From the NCBI RefSeq assembly GCF_003264115.1, contig NZ_CP021912.1, positions 124,001-188,000 on the forward strand: DNA of 64,000 bases, in the 5' to 3' direction. This document shows, piece after piece, positions 19,286 through 28,767 of the stretch. A model generated the notes under the pieces. That model saw only the letters and a program-made list of their open reading frames with translations. It ran no database searches and was not told where the DNA came from. Numbering within the stretch: position 1 is the stretch's first letter; each line of letters begins with the position of its first letter. Made by a program: the position numbers and the translations under genes. The stretch comes from Erythrobacter sp. KY5 (lineage in GTDB: Bacteria; Pseudomonadota; Alphaproteobacteria; Sphingomonadales; Sphingomonadaceae).

Positions 19286-19633
19286 GGATGCCAGACAACA
19301 CCCTCACTTACCTCAACATCTCTGAACGTTACTTCATAATCAATGATGAAGGTCAGGTTTTTCAGTGCATTGCCCGAGAGGTCGAAATCGAGCCCTCGTA
19401 AACAGCATTCACGACACAACAACAGCGCGCGTTCATGACACCGTCGATACCCCGTCCAAGACCCCAGATGACGGTATCGCCATTCTCCAATTTGGCCCTC
19501 ACGAAACGATCGTGCAGGTCGCCGCCCGAGCGCCGTGACTTCTGTGCTAGGTGGAGCGCCAAGGAGGCTAACAGAAGTGGTCAGAGCCTGAATTCGCCAC
19601 CATCTACAAGCAGAGCTCTAGGCCTAAGAAAAT
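19286..19633. other. gap between druH-like and DUF262 genes
   Basis: This 348-bp stretch breaks the otherwise tight leftward gene run. The only protein-like part is a degraded frame at 19362-19562 (listed separately). The remainder upstream of druH may hold its promoter, but no clear -35/-10 pair can be assigned. Confidence 0.4.
19362..19562 (-). pseudogene. possible gene remnant ('DLHDRF' motif)
   Basis: A 66-residue open frame whose middle ('GGDLHDRFVRAKLENGDTVIWGLG') reads like real protein and resembles the C-terminal part of phospholipase D-like or related nuclease domains ('LHDR' followed by a 'W.LG' strand). There is no ribosome binding site and the frame is closed upstream by a stop. 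It may be the tail of a third defence gene lost by deletion. This is a weak call. Confidence 0.25.
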
Positions 19634-21844
19634 CTAGGCGTGCACTTTGATCTTTGACTGGAACCACATCAAAGCAGCTTCGCCGTCCTTTTGCGCAAGC
19701 TGCGAGACCGAGCGCGTATGGCGGATCGCGTTTCGCAGTTCAGCGAGCTGGGCAAACCTCGCAATGAGTTGCTCCTTGCTATCAAACCGGCACGCGAAGA
19801 TTGGCCAAGTCGGTTTTGAAACGATCAAATCTTCCAGCTCTCGAAGGTCACAATATTGGAGTTCTTCGATCGTTGAGATGTTCTCGTCCGAGACGGTCAG
19901 AAGCCCCTTCCTTCGCTCTTTCTGAATCCGATCCCGAACCTTGGCAGCAATGTGCTCAGGCATAATCAAGTCGTTTGTGTCGATGGCTGCCGCTACAATC
20001 TCACGGAGGCGCAACTCGGTCGCTTCGATCTCTTGGTCGAGTTCCCTCAAGCTGGGCGACAAATCCAAACGTTCTTTCACCAGGAGGTTCTCTATCGCCC
20101 CAAGGATTGTCCGTTTGCGTTCCGCAATGAACGCCTCGAAATCCTCTTTGGTGAAGGGATCCCGCAAAAGGATGTCGAACGCTTGAGTGGATATAAAATG
20201 GGTTTCCAGATTAGCTCGAACCGCTTGCTCGCCGCTGCTTTCCATGAGCTTCGGGAGATAAGAATTCGGAAGCTTATCGTTAATCCAGTGCCGGTTCGTC
20301 TCTGAGCTAAGCGGCGCACGGTTGAGAACGGTGTCGATCAATTTTCCGAGTCCATTAGCTTTGCCCCAAGCTGCCGGAACAATGTGATGGTCATCGATCT
20401 CATTCGCGCCGGGGAAGGTGCCAGAAAGCCAGTCGCGTGCTCCGCCAATGACAAACAGATTGAAGATAGCGCGATAGATCGAGCTGGAACTGCGCGTTTC
20501 CTTCTCTAGGTCGAGGTGGCGAAACTGATTGTTGAAGTCGGCAATGACGACCGGGGCAGCCGCGTCATCATCAAACCAGGTGTTGAGGTCGATAAAATCG
20601 CGAGTGCTGCGGGTTTCCACGGAACTTGAATAGCGGTTGGTAAAAATTGATGCCCAGTACCAGTGGTTTAGCTTTCGGCGGGCCTGAAGCTGGCGTTCTC
20701 CAGGCAACGCCGAGATCCGCGAATTGATTGCCGCGAACGCTGGCAGGATGGATGGGTAGGGAAGGAAACGCGGGGAGGTAACACCAAATTCTTGGGGGTG
20801 CCGCAAGAGACTCTGCGCCTTCTCCAAGGCTGTCACTGCAGCGTTCCAGCGTGTCTCGAAATCCTTCTCATCCACCACCAGCACCTCATCGCGGCGCTTG
20901 CCATCGGCATCGCGAAAAGTCCGCGCAACTCCAGGAACTAAGTAATAGAGGTACTTCGGCGAACAATACTCTTGGACGAGGATCGACATCACCTGCAGAA
21001 CGTAGATGTTCATCCGCTCGGCCTCGGCGAACGAAAGCCTGTCAGCCACTTCGCGATAAAGGTGCTTGAGCTGTATATCCTTGGGTTTAAGCAATGCATT
21101 GAGCAGGTCAAACGCGTCCAGCCTCACGCCCTTGCTGTTGATCTGTGTGAAGATGTCGCAGACCTTGTCGATCGGGAGATCGCGATCCAGTTCGACGTAC
21201 GAAATCTGGTACTGCTCGATCAGTTCGCGCACCTGCTCGATAAACTTGATGCCGTTCTCAGCATGCGCTGAGGCAAGTTCGTCTTCTCCCTCGCGCTTCG
21301 ACCAATACTCTTCGTAACCCTCCGCCCACTTGAAGATCTCAAAGCCTCCCTTGCCGATAATAGCGAGCGGGAACCAATGGTTGCCATATTGAAGGACGCT
21401 GTCCGTCAGGATGCGCTCGCACCAATTCTCGCCCCAATCTTGGCGAAAAGCATTCTCGAAGTCTCCCGCCATGAAACGTTCGACATCGATGGAGAAAACG
21501 AAGCGGTTTGATCGGCTTGGGGGCGGCATTTGTGGGGCATGGAACGCGTAATTCATCGCCGTCAGACGCTGTTGACCGTCAAGGACGATCTGCACCGGAG
21601 TGCCCTCACCCGATTGCCCGTAAATCGGTTCACAGGACAGGTTCGAAAAATTCTCTTTCGTTCCTCTCCAGAGCAACAGACTGCCGATGAAATAGTCCTG
21701 AAAGATCGAGGCCATCAGCTCGCGAATGTCTGATGGCTTCCATTCAAATTCGCGCTGGAAGTCGGGGATGACATACTGCCCCTCGCGGATACGCTGGAGT
21801 AGTGTTCCCAAGCTGACATGGTCCGGCTTTTGCGCGTGCTTCAT
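19634..21844 (-). CDS. DUF262/HNH (GmrSD-like) putative restriction protein
   Basis: A 736-residue protein. The N-terminal DUF262 domain shows 'PDFQREFEW' (27-35) and 'LDGQQRLTAM' (88-97), the ParB-like nucleotide-hydrolysing motifs of GmrS. A DUF1524-like HNH element 'DDHHIVPAAWGK' lies near residues 483-494, as in GmrD. The last 70 residues ('LAELRNAIRHTRSVSQLAQKDGEAALMWF') form a separate domain seen at the ends of other large defence proteins. GmrSD-family enzymes cut modified (for example glucosylated) phage DNA. The gene lies 37 bp after the HEPN gene in the hsd operon. I chose the ATG at 21844 (AGGA 7 bases upstream) rather than the TTG at 21850. Confidence 0.85.
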   Translation of the reverse strand: MKHAQKPDHVSLGTLLQRIREGQYVIPDFQREFEWKPSDIRELMASIFQDYFIGSLLLWRGTKENFSNLSCEPIYGQSGEGTPVQIVLDGQQRLTAMNYAFHAPQMPPPSRSNRFVFSIDVERFMAGDFENAFRQDWGENWCERILTDSVLQYGNHWFPLAIIGKGGFEIFKWAEGYEEYWSKREGEDELASAHAENGIKFIEQVRELIEQYQISYVELDRDLPIDKVCDIFTQINSKGVRLDAFDLLNALLKPKDIQLKHLYREVADRLSFAEAERMNIYVLQVMSILVQEYCSPKYLYYLVPGVARTFRDADGKRRDEVLVVDEKDFETRWNAAVTALEKAQSLLRHPQEFGVTSPRFLPYPSILPAFAAINSRISALPGERQLQARRKLNHWYWASIFTNRYSSSVETRSTRDFIDLNTWFDDDAAAPVVIADFNNQFRHLDLEKETRSSSSIYRAIFNLFVIGGARDWLSGTFPGANEIDDHHIVPAAWGKANGLGKLIDTVLNRAPLSSETNRHWINDKLPNSYLPKLMESSGEQAVRANLETHFISTQAFDILLRDPFTKEDFEAFIAERKRTILGAIENLLVKERLDLSPSLRELDQEIEATELRLREIVAAAIDTNDLIMPEHIAAKVRDRIQKERRKGLLTVSDENISTIEELQYCDLRELEDLIVSKPTWPIFACRFDSKEQLIARFAQLAELRNAIRHTRSVSQLAQKDGEAALMWFQSKIKVHA

Positions 21845-21881
21845 TTCCAATTCCTGCCGTTAGATCCTGCCCAATGGACAC

Positions 21882-22571
21882 TCACAAAGCCATAGCTTCC
21901 TCGTCCGGCTCGGCGTCAACTTCCGAGATGCGGTACTTCTTCAGCTCCTCCGAGTAAGAGTTTCTGTCGAAGATGAAGAGCAGCTCCGATGGCCGCACCT
22001 CCTTGCCATTGATATAGATGCGCCCTTCCTCAGGATCGTGTGTGATCGAGGTGGAAGCATCCAGAACCTCATTGAAGGCTGCCAGCTCCAGACGCTGCTC
22101 GATCAGGTCGAAGCGCAGCTTCGTTAGTGTCAGGTCGATGTTGAACTTGTTGAATGCGTGCCAGAGCAGGCTGATCACACTTTCGAAAATCGAGACAAAG
22201 ATCCTGATGTCCGTTTGCGAGGGAATGTCCTGACTGTCGTGCTGACCGTGCCCTGCGATACTTGTCCGGTTCCGTATTTCGGCCAGAGCACCCACAATGC
22301 CAGACAGGTTTCCTGCAATCATGTCGTTGTCGAAACCACAAGAGGCTAGCGCGTCTTTGACCAGCTTCGGCAGCCTCAGGTCTTCGTAGGGGAGACCACG
22401 TTCTGACAGGATGTGCTTGCAGACGATTTCGATAATGCATTTGCAGTAGTCGATCGTCTCCGGCTCGAGCGATTTGAGTGCCTCTTCTGCCTTCTCGATT
22501 GTCGTCGACAGCCTCGTGAGCGCGAAGCCCTTCTGGAAATCGTGCGCGTGCTCAAGCGGCGAGATGATCAC
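21882..22571 (-). CDS. HEPN/abortive-infection C-terminal (Abi-C) domain protein
   Basis: A 229-residue soluble protein. Residues about 85-150 match the Abi-C domain ('LSGIVGALAEIRNRTSIAGHG'). The R-x5-H arrangement in 'RNRTSIAGH' (100-108) fits the RX4-6H motif of HEPN ribonucleases. The N-terminal third is helical with Cys-rich 'DYCKCIIEIVCKHIL'. The start ATG overlaps the hsdS stop by 4 bp (ATGA), so it is translationally coupled to the specificity subunit. It is likely a toxin-like RNase effector that acts when restriction fails. Known Abi-C members are often of unproven mechanism, so catalysis is inferred from the motif only. Confidence 0.78.
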   Translation of the reverse strand: MIISPLEHAHDFQKGFALTRLSTTIEKAEEALKSLEPETIDYCKCIIEIVCKHILSERGLPYEDLRLPKLVKDALASCGFDNDMIAGNLSGIVGALAEIRNRTSIAGHGQHDSQDIPSQTDIRIFVSIFESVISLLWHAFNKFNIDLTLTKLRFDLIEQRLELAAFNEVLDASTSITHDPEEGRIYINGKEVRPSELLFIFDRNSYSEELKKYRISEVDAEPDEEAMAL

Positions 22572-24790
22572 TGCGTGCGCTCCTCGGAACCGGTGCCGAA
22601 CAAAGCTTTCACTTCGACCATTGCAGCCTCGATCGACGTCTCGGTCAGGCGCAGCTTCTCGATTTTAGGCCGCCATTCGTCGTCGGCCTCGATAAACTGA
22701 AGGATTTGCGTAGCATCTGGTTCGATGCCGAGAGATTGCAGGTGTTCGATCGCGTAATCGACTGTTGCCAGCACCTCCCAGTCCTCGTTCTTCTTGAAAC
22801 GAAAACGATCCGCCACCCACTGCGCAGCCTCGCCAAACCCAAACTGCGCGATCCAATCAGCCATCTCGTTGGCGCTCGGGCCTGGCATATGGCCAAAGCC
22901 GAAACGCCCTTTCGCCTCACGCAGCCAATTCTTCTGTTTGGCGATTGCGATGCCGCCAGAATACTTCATCGACGGATTGTAGGGGCCAGCCGCTTTTCGA
23001 AGATACTTCATTTCCTCTACGCGCTCGCCGTTGTGACGACGTGCGAAATAGACTGCTTTCTGGAGTCGAAAATTGCCGATGGGTTCGCCGCCAACCTTGA
23101 AAAATTCGGTGACGATAGCTCCGACAAGAACAGCTTCCGTAAACTTTACGCCTAGGTCCAAATCGAGGCGCCCACTTGGGCTTCTCTCAGCAGGTTTTTC
23201 TTCATGGGAACTCTCAATAGCTGCGAGCGCTTTACTCTGATCACTGCTAGAGGGCTTGCGCGCCAAAACATCGGATGCTTGCGCGAGAATTTCCGTAGTC
23301 TCATTGGCCGCGCCGCCCCCATGAGGCCCTTGTCCTACGAAAGCGTGCACTAGAGCGTTCATCAACTCCGCCTGAAGGCGCTCGCTTTCCCAGACCTGAC
23401 TACGCAGCAGCTCACACAAGGCAGACAATTCCCTCACGGTCTCAATAGTTAGGCTTTGGGCTGGACGACTGATCAACGGGATCGGGGCACCCTTCACAAC
23501 CCCTTGGTTGATTTTCGGCATACTGCCCGAAGTCCCCGTTGCATGGTCTCGGAAGTACCTCCGAATGGAAGGCGACTGCAGACAGTAAAGCACATACTCA
23601 GGCTCTACATCATCGAGAACCCTGACTTTCATGATCAGATCTGGATAAATAAACTCGAATTCTGCCCCACGATAAATCGTTGAAGCTCCAACATGATCAA
23701 TAGAGTTCGCTCTCTGTATTAAGATATCATCAAGCCGCAGCCACAAATGGCTCTCACTCTCTATTACATCATCGATATACTTGAACTTTTTCTCATCAAA
23801 CTCACCTTTTGTGACTGCAGAGAGAGTTATTGACTTAGTGTCGGTCCTTAACGCGGAAGGTTTCGGAGAAAAACCATTCCTAGGCCCAAATGCAAGAAGA
23901 TCTTCGAGCCGCACGATTTTAGGATTGTCGCCACCCAAGGCACCCAAATACGCAAGTTCAAGAATCGAATTCTGGAGTTCATCAATGGTAGACGTGTGAT
24001 CAAACAACTCGTTGAAGCGCGACGCGATCCCAGCGAACGCTTGACCAGTATCCTCTTCAGTCTGGGCCACCAGCAAACGGTCTATCAGAGATCCAACAGT
24101 TGCGCGCTTGAGTGCAAGTTCCTCCTGATGCAAGACCTCCATATCTTCGCACAATGCGAAGATATGGTCGACGGTGTCAGCAATCGCCTTCTGCGTGGCC
24201 AAGTTTGGAAGAGGAATACTTAGATTCTTGAATTTCTTTAAAGAGATTCCACCGATTATCCCGGTCATATGTTGCCGAAATGATTTATGAAATATTTCAG
24301 ATTGGAAAACACGAAACAAATATGAATGAAGAATTTTGGTTTCGTCAGGGTTGCAGCAAATAAGCTTGTTTCCAAAATTGATATCTCTCTCGACAAGCCC
24401 GATTTTCCGACCAGCACTTCCACCCTCAGCACATATTACAACCGATCCTTTTGGAGCCACTCGAAATCGATCATCACTCAACGGAATTCTTACTCCGGTG
24501 TCATACGTGATGGATCCATGCCAGCCGTCTACGTCTTTGGTGCCGACGTAATCTCGTCCCTCGTCTCGCCCCTCATATTTATCTGACTTTTCAGACGCAG
24601 AGATGCTGTTGCCGATGAAGCACTCGGCAATCTGGTCAATTGGAACAGATCGCCAATGCTCACCTTTCGTGAGCTTTGCAGTCAGTTGACCGTCTACAGC
24701 TAACTGCAGAACGAGCTCTCTGAGTGCTTGAATGCTGCCTTGGTTATTGGTGAGTGCGGCGAACTCTTCAATCAATATCTCCGAGTGCAT
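22568..24790 (-). CDS. hsdS: type I restriction-modification specificity subunit with C-terminal Panacea-like extension
   Basis: A 740-residue S subunit. Two target recognition domains (about 45-200 and 290-440) are each followed by a conserved helix ('LPNLATQKAIADTVDHIFALCEDMEVLHQEELALKRA' region after the first). S subunits are usually 400-600 residues; here about 200 residues follow the second helix. The extension begins near 540 and includes 'NFRLQKAVYFARRHNG' (near 570) and 'RKAAGPYNPSMKYSGG' (near 600), resembling Panacea/SocA (DUF4065-like) antitoxin domains. The gene starts in a TGATG junction with hsdM and ends in an ATGA overlap with the HEPN gene. The TRD coding stretch is AT-rich, a sign of exchange. 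Confidence 0.88.
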   Translation of the reverse strand: MHSEILIEEFAALTNNQGSIQALRELVLQLAVDGQLTAKLTKGEHWRSVPIDQIAECFIGNSISASEKSDKYEGRDEGRDYVGTKDVDGWHGSITYDTGVRIPLSDDRFRVAPKGSVVICAEGGSAGRKIGLVERDINFGNKLICCNPDETKILHSYLFRVFQSEIFHKSFRQHMTGIIGGISLKKFKNLSIPLPNLATQKAIADTVDHIFALCEDMEVLHQEELALKRATVGSLIDRLLVAQTEEDTGQAFAGIASRFNELFDHTSTIDELQNSILELAYLGALGGDNPKIVRLEDLLAFGPRNGFSPKPSALRTDTKSITLSAVTKGEFDEKKFKYIDDVIESESHLWLRLDDILIQRANSIDHVGASTIYRGAEFEFIYPDLIMKVRVLDDVEPEYVLYCLQSPSIRRYFRDHATGTSGSMPKINQGVVKGAPIPLISRPAQSLTIETVRELSALCELLRSQVWESERLQAELMNALVHAFVGQGPHGGGAANETTEILAQASDVLARKPSSSDQSKALAAIESSHEEKPAERSPSGRLDLDLGVKFTEAVLVGAIVTEFFKVGGEPIGNFRLQKAVYFARRHNGERVEEMKYLRKAAGPYNPSMKYSGGIAIAKQKNWLREAKGRFGFGHMPGPSANEMADWIAQFGFGEAAQWVADRFRFKKNEDWEVLATVDYAIEHLQSLGIEPDATQILQFIEADDEWRPKIEKLRLTETSIEAAMVEVKALFGTGSEERTQ

Positions 24791-26274
24791 CACGCTGCCG
24801 TTCTATCGCTCAAGGCGGCAGCCAGCGCAGACCTTAGCTTATCCTGCGTATCAACAAATTGCTCTCGCTTCTCCTTCCAAGCGGCAAGCAATTTGGCGGG
24901 ATCTTGATGCCCTTCCTCCTTCGTATGTGGATTAGAAATGTCGAGGTTGTAGCCCTTGGCCTTGATCTCATCGGCACTGACTTTCCAGGCGCGATCGTTC
25001 GCTACGCGCCCGGCCCGTGACTTCAGATCACCCCACCAGGCCTTTTCGCTTTCATCGCCCTCGAATTCCTCAATCCGCATGGGCTTGGTTTTCGAGTAGT
25101 TCTTGTATCCTTCCGGGTAGGGGTGCTCGTAGAACCAGACCTCCTCTGTCGGCTTGCCCTTCTCGAAGAACAGCAAATTAGTCTTGATGCCGGTGTAGGG
25201 ATTGAAGACGCCGTTCGGCAGGCGAACGATGGTGTGCAAGTTGCACTCCGCCATCAGCTTTTCCTTGATTCGCGTCTTGATACCCTCGCCGAACAGCGTG
25301 CCGTCCGGCAGGACAACAGCGGCCCGACCACCATCCTTCAGTAGCTCAATAATCAGTACGAGGAAGAGGTCGGCAGTCTCGCGGGTCTGGAATGCCTGGG
25401 GCACATTCTTCTCGATGCCGTCTTCTTCCATGCCGCCAAACGGCGGGTTGGTGACGATTACGTCGATCTTCCCCCGCCACTTGTGGTCCTTCAATGGCGT
25501 GGCGAGAGTATTGTCGTGCAGTATGTTGGTTGGCGCCTCGATGCCATGCAGCATCATGTTCGTGACGCAGAGCAAGTGCGGAAGCGCCTTCTTCTCGACA
25601 CCGATAACGCTCTTTTGCAGCGCCTCTGCGTCATCAGTCGTTTGCACATAGCGATCAGATTTGTGGTCGATCACATGAGCGAGAAATCCGCCCGTACCGC
25701 AGGCCGGGTCTAACACGAGTTCTTCGAGCTGTGGGTCAAGCATATCGACCATGAACTGCGTGACGGCTCGCGGCGTGTAAAACTCACCGGAATTACCGGC
25801 GCTCTGCAGATCTTTGAGGATCTGTTCATACACGTCACCGAATGCATGCTTGTCACCGGTGTTGTTAAAGTTGATCTCGTTGATCTTATTGACCACCTGC
25901 CGGATAAGGGTGCCGTTCTTCATGTAATTGTACGCGTCTTCGAACGCCGTGCGGACGACACGCGCGCGATCCCGCTCGGGCCCGTCGAGCGAAAGGCTCT
26001 TCAGCTTGGGGAAGAGCTGGTTGTTCACGAAGTCGAGCAGAGCTTCGCCGGTGATGCCCTCTGGGTCGGTCGCCCAGGCTGACCAGCGTAGATGATCCGG
26101 GATCGGCGATTTGTAATCGTCACTGAGGAGCATCAGGGACTCTTCCTGATCGTCGAGGATCTTCAGAAAAAACATCCAGACAAGCTGCCCGATGCGCTGC
26201 GCATCGCCGTCGACCCCAGCGTCTTTACGCATGATGTCCTGGATGGACTTTATCGCACCCGAAACGTTTGCCAC
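24790..26274 (-). CDS. hsdM: type I restriction-modification methyltransferase subunit
   Basis: A 494-residue N6-adenine methyltransferase. The N-terminal helical HsdM domain is followed by the SAM-binding motif 'DPACGTGGFL' near 188 and the catalytic 'NPPFGG' near 273. It modifies host recognition sites as M2S and protects them from the R subunit. The start is a GTG at 26274 following the hsdR stop by 3 bp, with GGGAG upstream; its own stop overlaps the hsdS start. All expected motifs are present and length is normal. Confidence 0.95.
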   Translation of the reverse strand: MANVSGAIKSIQDIMRKDAGVDGDAQRIGQLVWMFFLKILDDQEESLMLLSDDYKSPIPDHLRWSAWATDPEGITGEALLDFVNNQLFPKLKSLSLDGPERDRARVVRTAFEDAYNYMKNGTLIRQVVNKINEINFNNTGDKHAFGDVYEQILKDLQSAGNSGEFYTPRAVTQFMVDMLDPQLEELVLDPACGTGGFLAHVIDHKSDRYVQTTDDAEALQKSVIGVEKKALPHLLCVTNMMLHGIEAPTNILHDNTLATPLKDHKWRGKIDVIVTNPPFGGMEEDGIEKNVPQAFQTRETADLFLVLIIELLKDGGRAAVVLPDGTLFGEGIKTRIKEKLMAECNLHTIVRLPNGVFNPYTGIKTNLLFFEKGKPTEEVWFYEHPYPEGYKNYSKTKPMRIEEFEGDESEKAWWGDLKSRAGRVANDRAWKVSADEIKAKGYNLDISNPHTKEEGHQDPAKLLAAWKEKREQFVDTQDKLRSALAAALSDRTAA

Positions 26275-26277
26275 TCT

Positions 26278-28653
26278 TTATGCTCCCTCACGGTATAATT
26301 CGGCCTGCAGGTCCCTGACCGCAGCCTCGAAGGCGGGCTTGCCACCGAACACCCCCCTTACGATCTCAACTGGCGTGCCAATTTCGTCAAAAGGCTTGAG
26401 TTGCAAGACCTTGGCGTTTTCTAAAGGCGCGAAATCCTCATCGGCGTATTTATCGAGCAACGCCTCAAGCACCTCGCGCGCGCGGCCTTCGTATTTCGCG
26501 AAATAGTTGCGCTTTTTGACGTTGTCTGCGCGCTCACGTCTGGTCAGCGGCGGCTGCCCGTACGCCACATGACACAGCAGATCGAAGGTGCTGAAGGCGT
26601 CGCCGTTCTTCACCTCATCGCGCAGTCCGTCGAGAGATACACCCAGCGTTTCAAGTTCCTCAACAATCGCCTGCTTCTTTTCGGCATCGGTCCAGCGACG
26701 GAGGAATTCGTCGAGTGTCTTATAGTCCTTTTGGAGCGTCTTCTTCGCGTAAGATCGCAAGGATTCCGTGATCAGCTTGCCGTCTGGACCGAGATACTGA
26801 ACCCGCTTTGAGAGGACTTGCACCTCGATCCCATCGACGTAAAATTTTCGCGGTGCTTGGCCATCGTCGAACGGATCGCCGAGGACGCCTCCGTCCGTTT
26901 CGATTTGGCCATCTCCGCCGAGTTCATCCCCCGGCTCCGACGTGTCACCATCCTCATCGGGAGGCACTGGCGGATCTTCCGGTCTAGGCTCGTAGATTTG
27001 GACGGGATCGCCATCGAAATCAGGATCTGCGAACAGCTCGGTCGCCCTTTTGAAATCCATGATTGTGAAATATTTTTTGCCGTGCTCCTCATCGATGCGC
27101 GTTCCGCGTCCGATAATCTGCTTGAATTCCGTCATCGACTGGATGCGCTGATCAAGGACAATGAGCTTGCAGGTTTTGGCGTCCACGCCGGTCGTCAAGA
27201 GCTTCGACGTTGTAGCTATGACCGGGTATTTTGCCTTTGGGTCGATAAAATTGTCCAGCTCAGCCTTACCCTGCGGATCATCGCCGGTGATCCGCATGAC
27301 GTAGCGATAGTTTTCTGCGACCAAGTCGGCATTCGCGTTGGCAAGAGCCTGCCGCATGCGTTCGGCGTGCTCGGTGTCTTCGCAGAATACGATCGTCTTA
27401 TCGAACCGATTTGTGGCTTTGAGGAACTCCGTGATTTTCGCAGCGACCAGTTTGGTTCGTTCGTCCAGAACTATCTTTCGGTCGAAATCCCGCTGATTGT
27501 AGATGCGGTCTTCAACCTCATTGCCATACCGATCGACAGTTCCAGCTTCAGGTCGATAGCCAGTCAGATCCTTATCAAGGTCGAAGCGGATGACTTTGTA
27601 TGGTGCGAGAAAGCCATCCTCGATGCCCTGCCGCAGTGAGTAGGTGTAAACTGGCTCCCCAAAATAATCGATGTTGGAGACATCTTTCGTCTCCTTCGGC
27701 GTTGCTGTCATGCCGATCTGAGTGGCGCTTGAAAAATACTCGAGAATCTCGCGCCAAGCAGAGTCAGCAGCCGCACTGCCGCGATGACATTCGTCGATAA
27801 TGACCAGGTCGAAAAAATCGGGTGAGAATTGCTTGTAGATATTTGCCGCTTCTTCGGTGCCAGTCACAGCTTGGTAAAGCGACAGATATATCTCGTACGA
27901 CTTGTTGGCTTGCCGGTTGGCGATCTTGGTCATCGCGCTACCAAATGGCTTGAAGTCGTTCGTTTTCGTCTGATCCACTAGGATGTTGCGGTCAGCCAAG
28001 AATAGAATGCGCTTTTTCGCCTTTGCCCTCCAAAGCCGCCAGATTATCTGGAAGGCGGTGTATGTCTTACCCGTTCCGGTCGCCATCACCAGCAGAAGGC
28101 GATCACGGCCTTTGGCGACCTCTTCGATCACGCGGTTAACAGCGAGCGTCTGATAATATCGAGGAACTTTTCCCGAGCCGTCGTCAAAGAAGTCCTGATT
28201 TACGATGGGATTGTCTGCTGATGTGAGCCCTTTCCATACCGCATACCGCTTCCAAAGCTCGTTCGGGGATGGCATTTCATTGAGCGCCAATTCCGTTTCG
28301 ATCACTCCAGCAGAAGCTGAACGGTCATGCATAAGTAGGCCCTTGCCGTTCGTAGAAAATGCGAACGGCACATCGATCATCTCCGCGTACTCAAGGGCTT
28401 GTTGCATCCCCGCGCCGATTGAATGGGTTGCATCCTTTGCTTCGATCACAGCGATCGGAATGTTCGGCTTATGGTAGAGCAAGTAGTCTGCCCGTTTCTG
28501 CGCGCCGCGAGCTGTCAACTTGCCTCTGACAATGATCCTACCTGCAGTAAGGCTGACCTCTTCCCGGATTTGGGTATGGAGGTTCCATCCAGCTGCCACC
28601 AATGCTGGAGTGACATGCTTGGTACAAATGTCTCGCTCGCTCAATCCCTGCAT
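26278..28653 (-). CDS. hsdR: type I restriction endonuclease R subunit (EcoAI/EcoEI-like)
   Basis: A 791-residue translocase-nuclease. The N-terminal PD-(D/E)xK site is visible as Asp in 'RADYLLYH' and 'VIEAKDA'. The SF2 motor shows 'ATGTGKT' near 190, 'DECHRG' near 284 and 'TATPKE'. Motif VI is 'IGRGTR'. The C-terminal domain matches the EcoEI R-subunit type (it begins after the acidic linker with '[10 protein letters not shown]'). Size fits family IB rather than the larger EcoKI. It is the first gene of the hsdR-hsdM-hsdS run, so restriction and modification are co-transcribed. I prefer the ATG at 28653 to the GTG at 28656. Confidence 0.95.
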   Translation of the reverse strand: MQGLSERDICTKHVTPALVAAGWNLHTQIREEVSLTAGRIIVRGKLTARGAQKRADYLLYHKPNIPIAVIEAKDATHSIGAGMQQALEYAEMIDVPFAFSTNGKGLLMHDRSASAGVIETELALNEMPSPNELWKRYAVWKGLTSADNPIVNQDFFDDGSGKVPRYYQTLAVNRVIEEVAKGRDRLLLVMATGTGKTYTAFQIIWRLWRAKAKKRILFLADRNILVDQTKTNDFKPFGSAMTKIANRQANKSYEIYLSLYQAVTGTEEAANIYKQFSPDFFDLVIIDECHRGSAAADSAWREILEYFSSATQIGMTATPKETKDVSNIDYFGEPVYTYSLRQGIEDGFLAPYKVIRFDLDKDLTGYRPEAGTVDRYGNEVEDRIYNQRDFDRKIVLDERTKLVAAKITEFLKATNRFDKTIVFCEDTEHAERMRQALANANADLVAENYRYVMRITGDDPQGKAELDNFIDPKAKYPVIATTSKLLTTGVDAKTCKLIVLDQRIQSMTEFKQIIGRGTRIDEEHGKKYFTIMDFKRATELFADPDFDGDPVQIYEPRPEDPPVPPDEDGDTSEPGDELGGDGQIETDGGVLGDPFDDGQAPRKFYVDGIEVQVLSKRVQYLGPDGKLITESLRSYAKKTLQKDYKTLDEFLRRWTDAEKKQAIVEELETLGVSLDGLRDEVKNGDAFSTFDLLCHVAYGQPPLTRRERADNVKKRNYFAKYEGRAREVLEALLDKYADEDFAPLENAKVLQLKPFDEIGTPVEIVRGVFGGKPAFEAAVRDLQAELYREGA

Positions 28654-28767
28654 CACCGATGCCCCGCGCCTAAATTGGCCTTCTCTGGCACTGTCGTGAC
28701 TGAGGCAGCGGGAGCAGGCCGGGAGAAGTATTTAACTACGGCGCACATTCGATTGATCCTATTCCCG

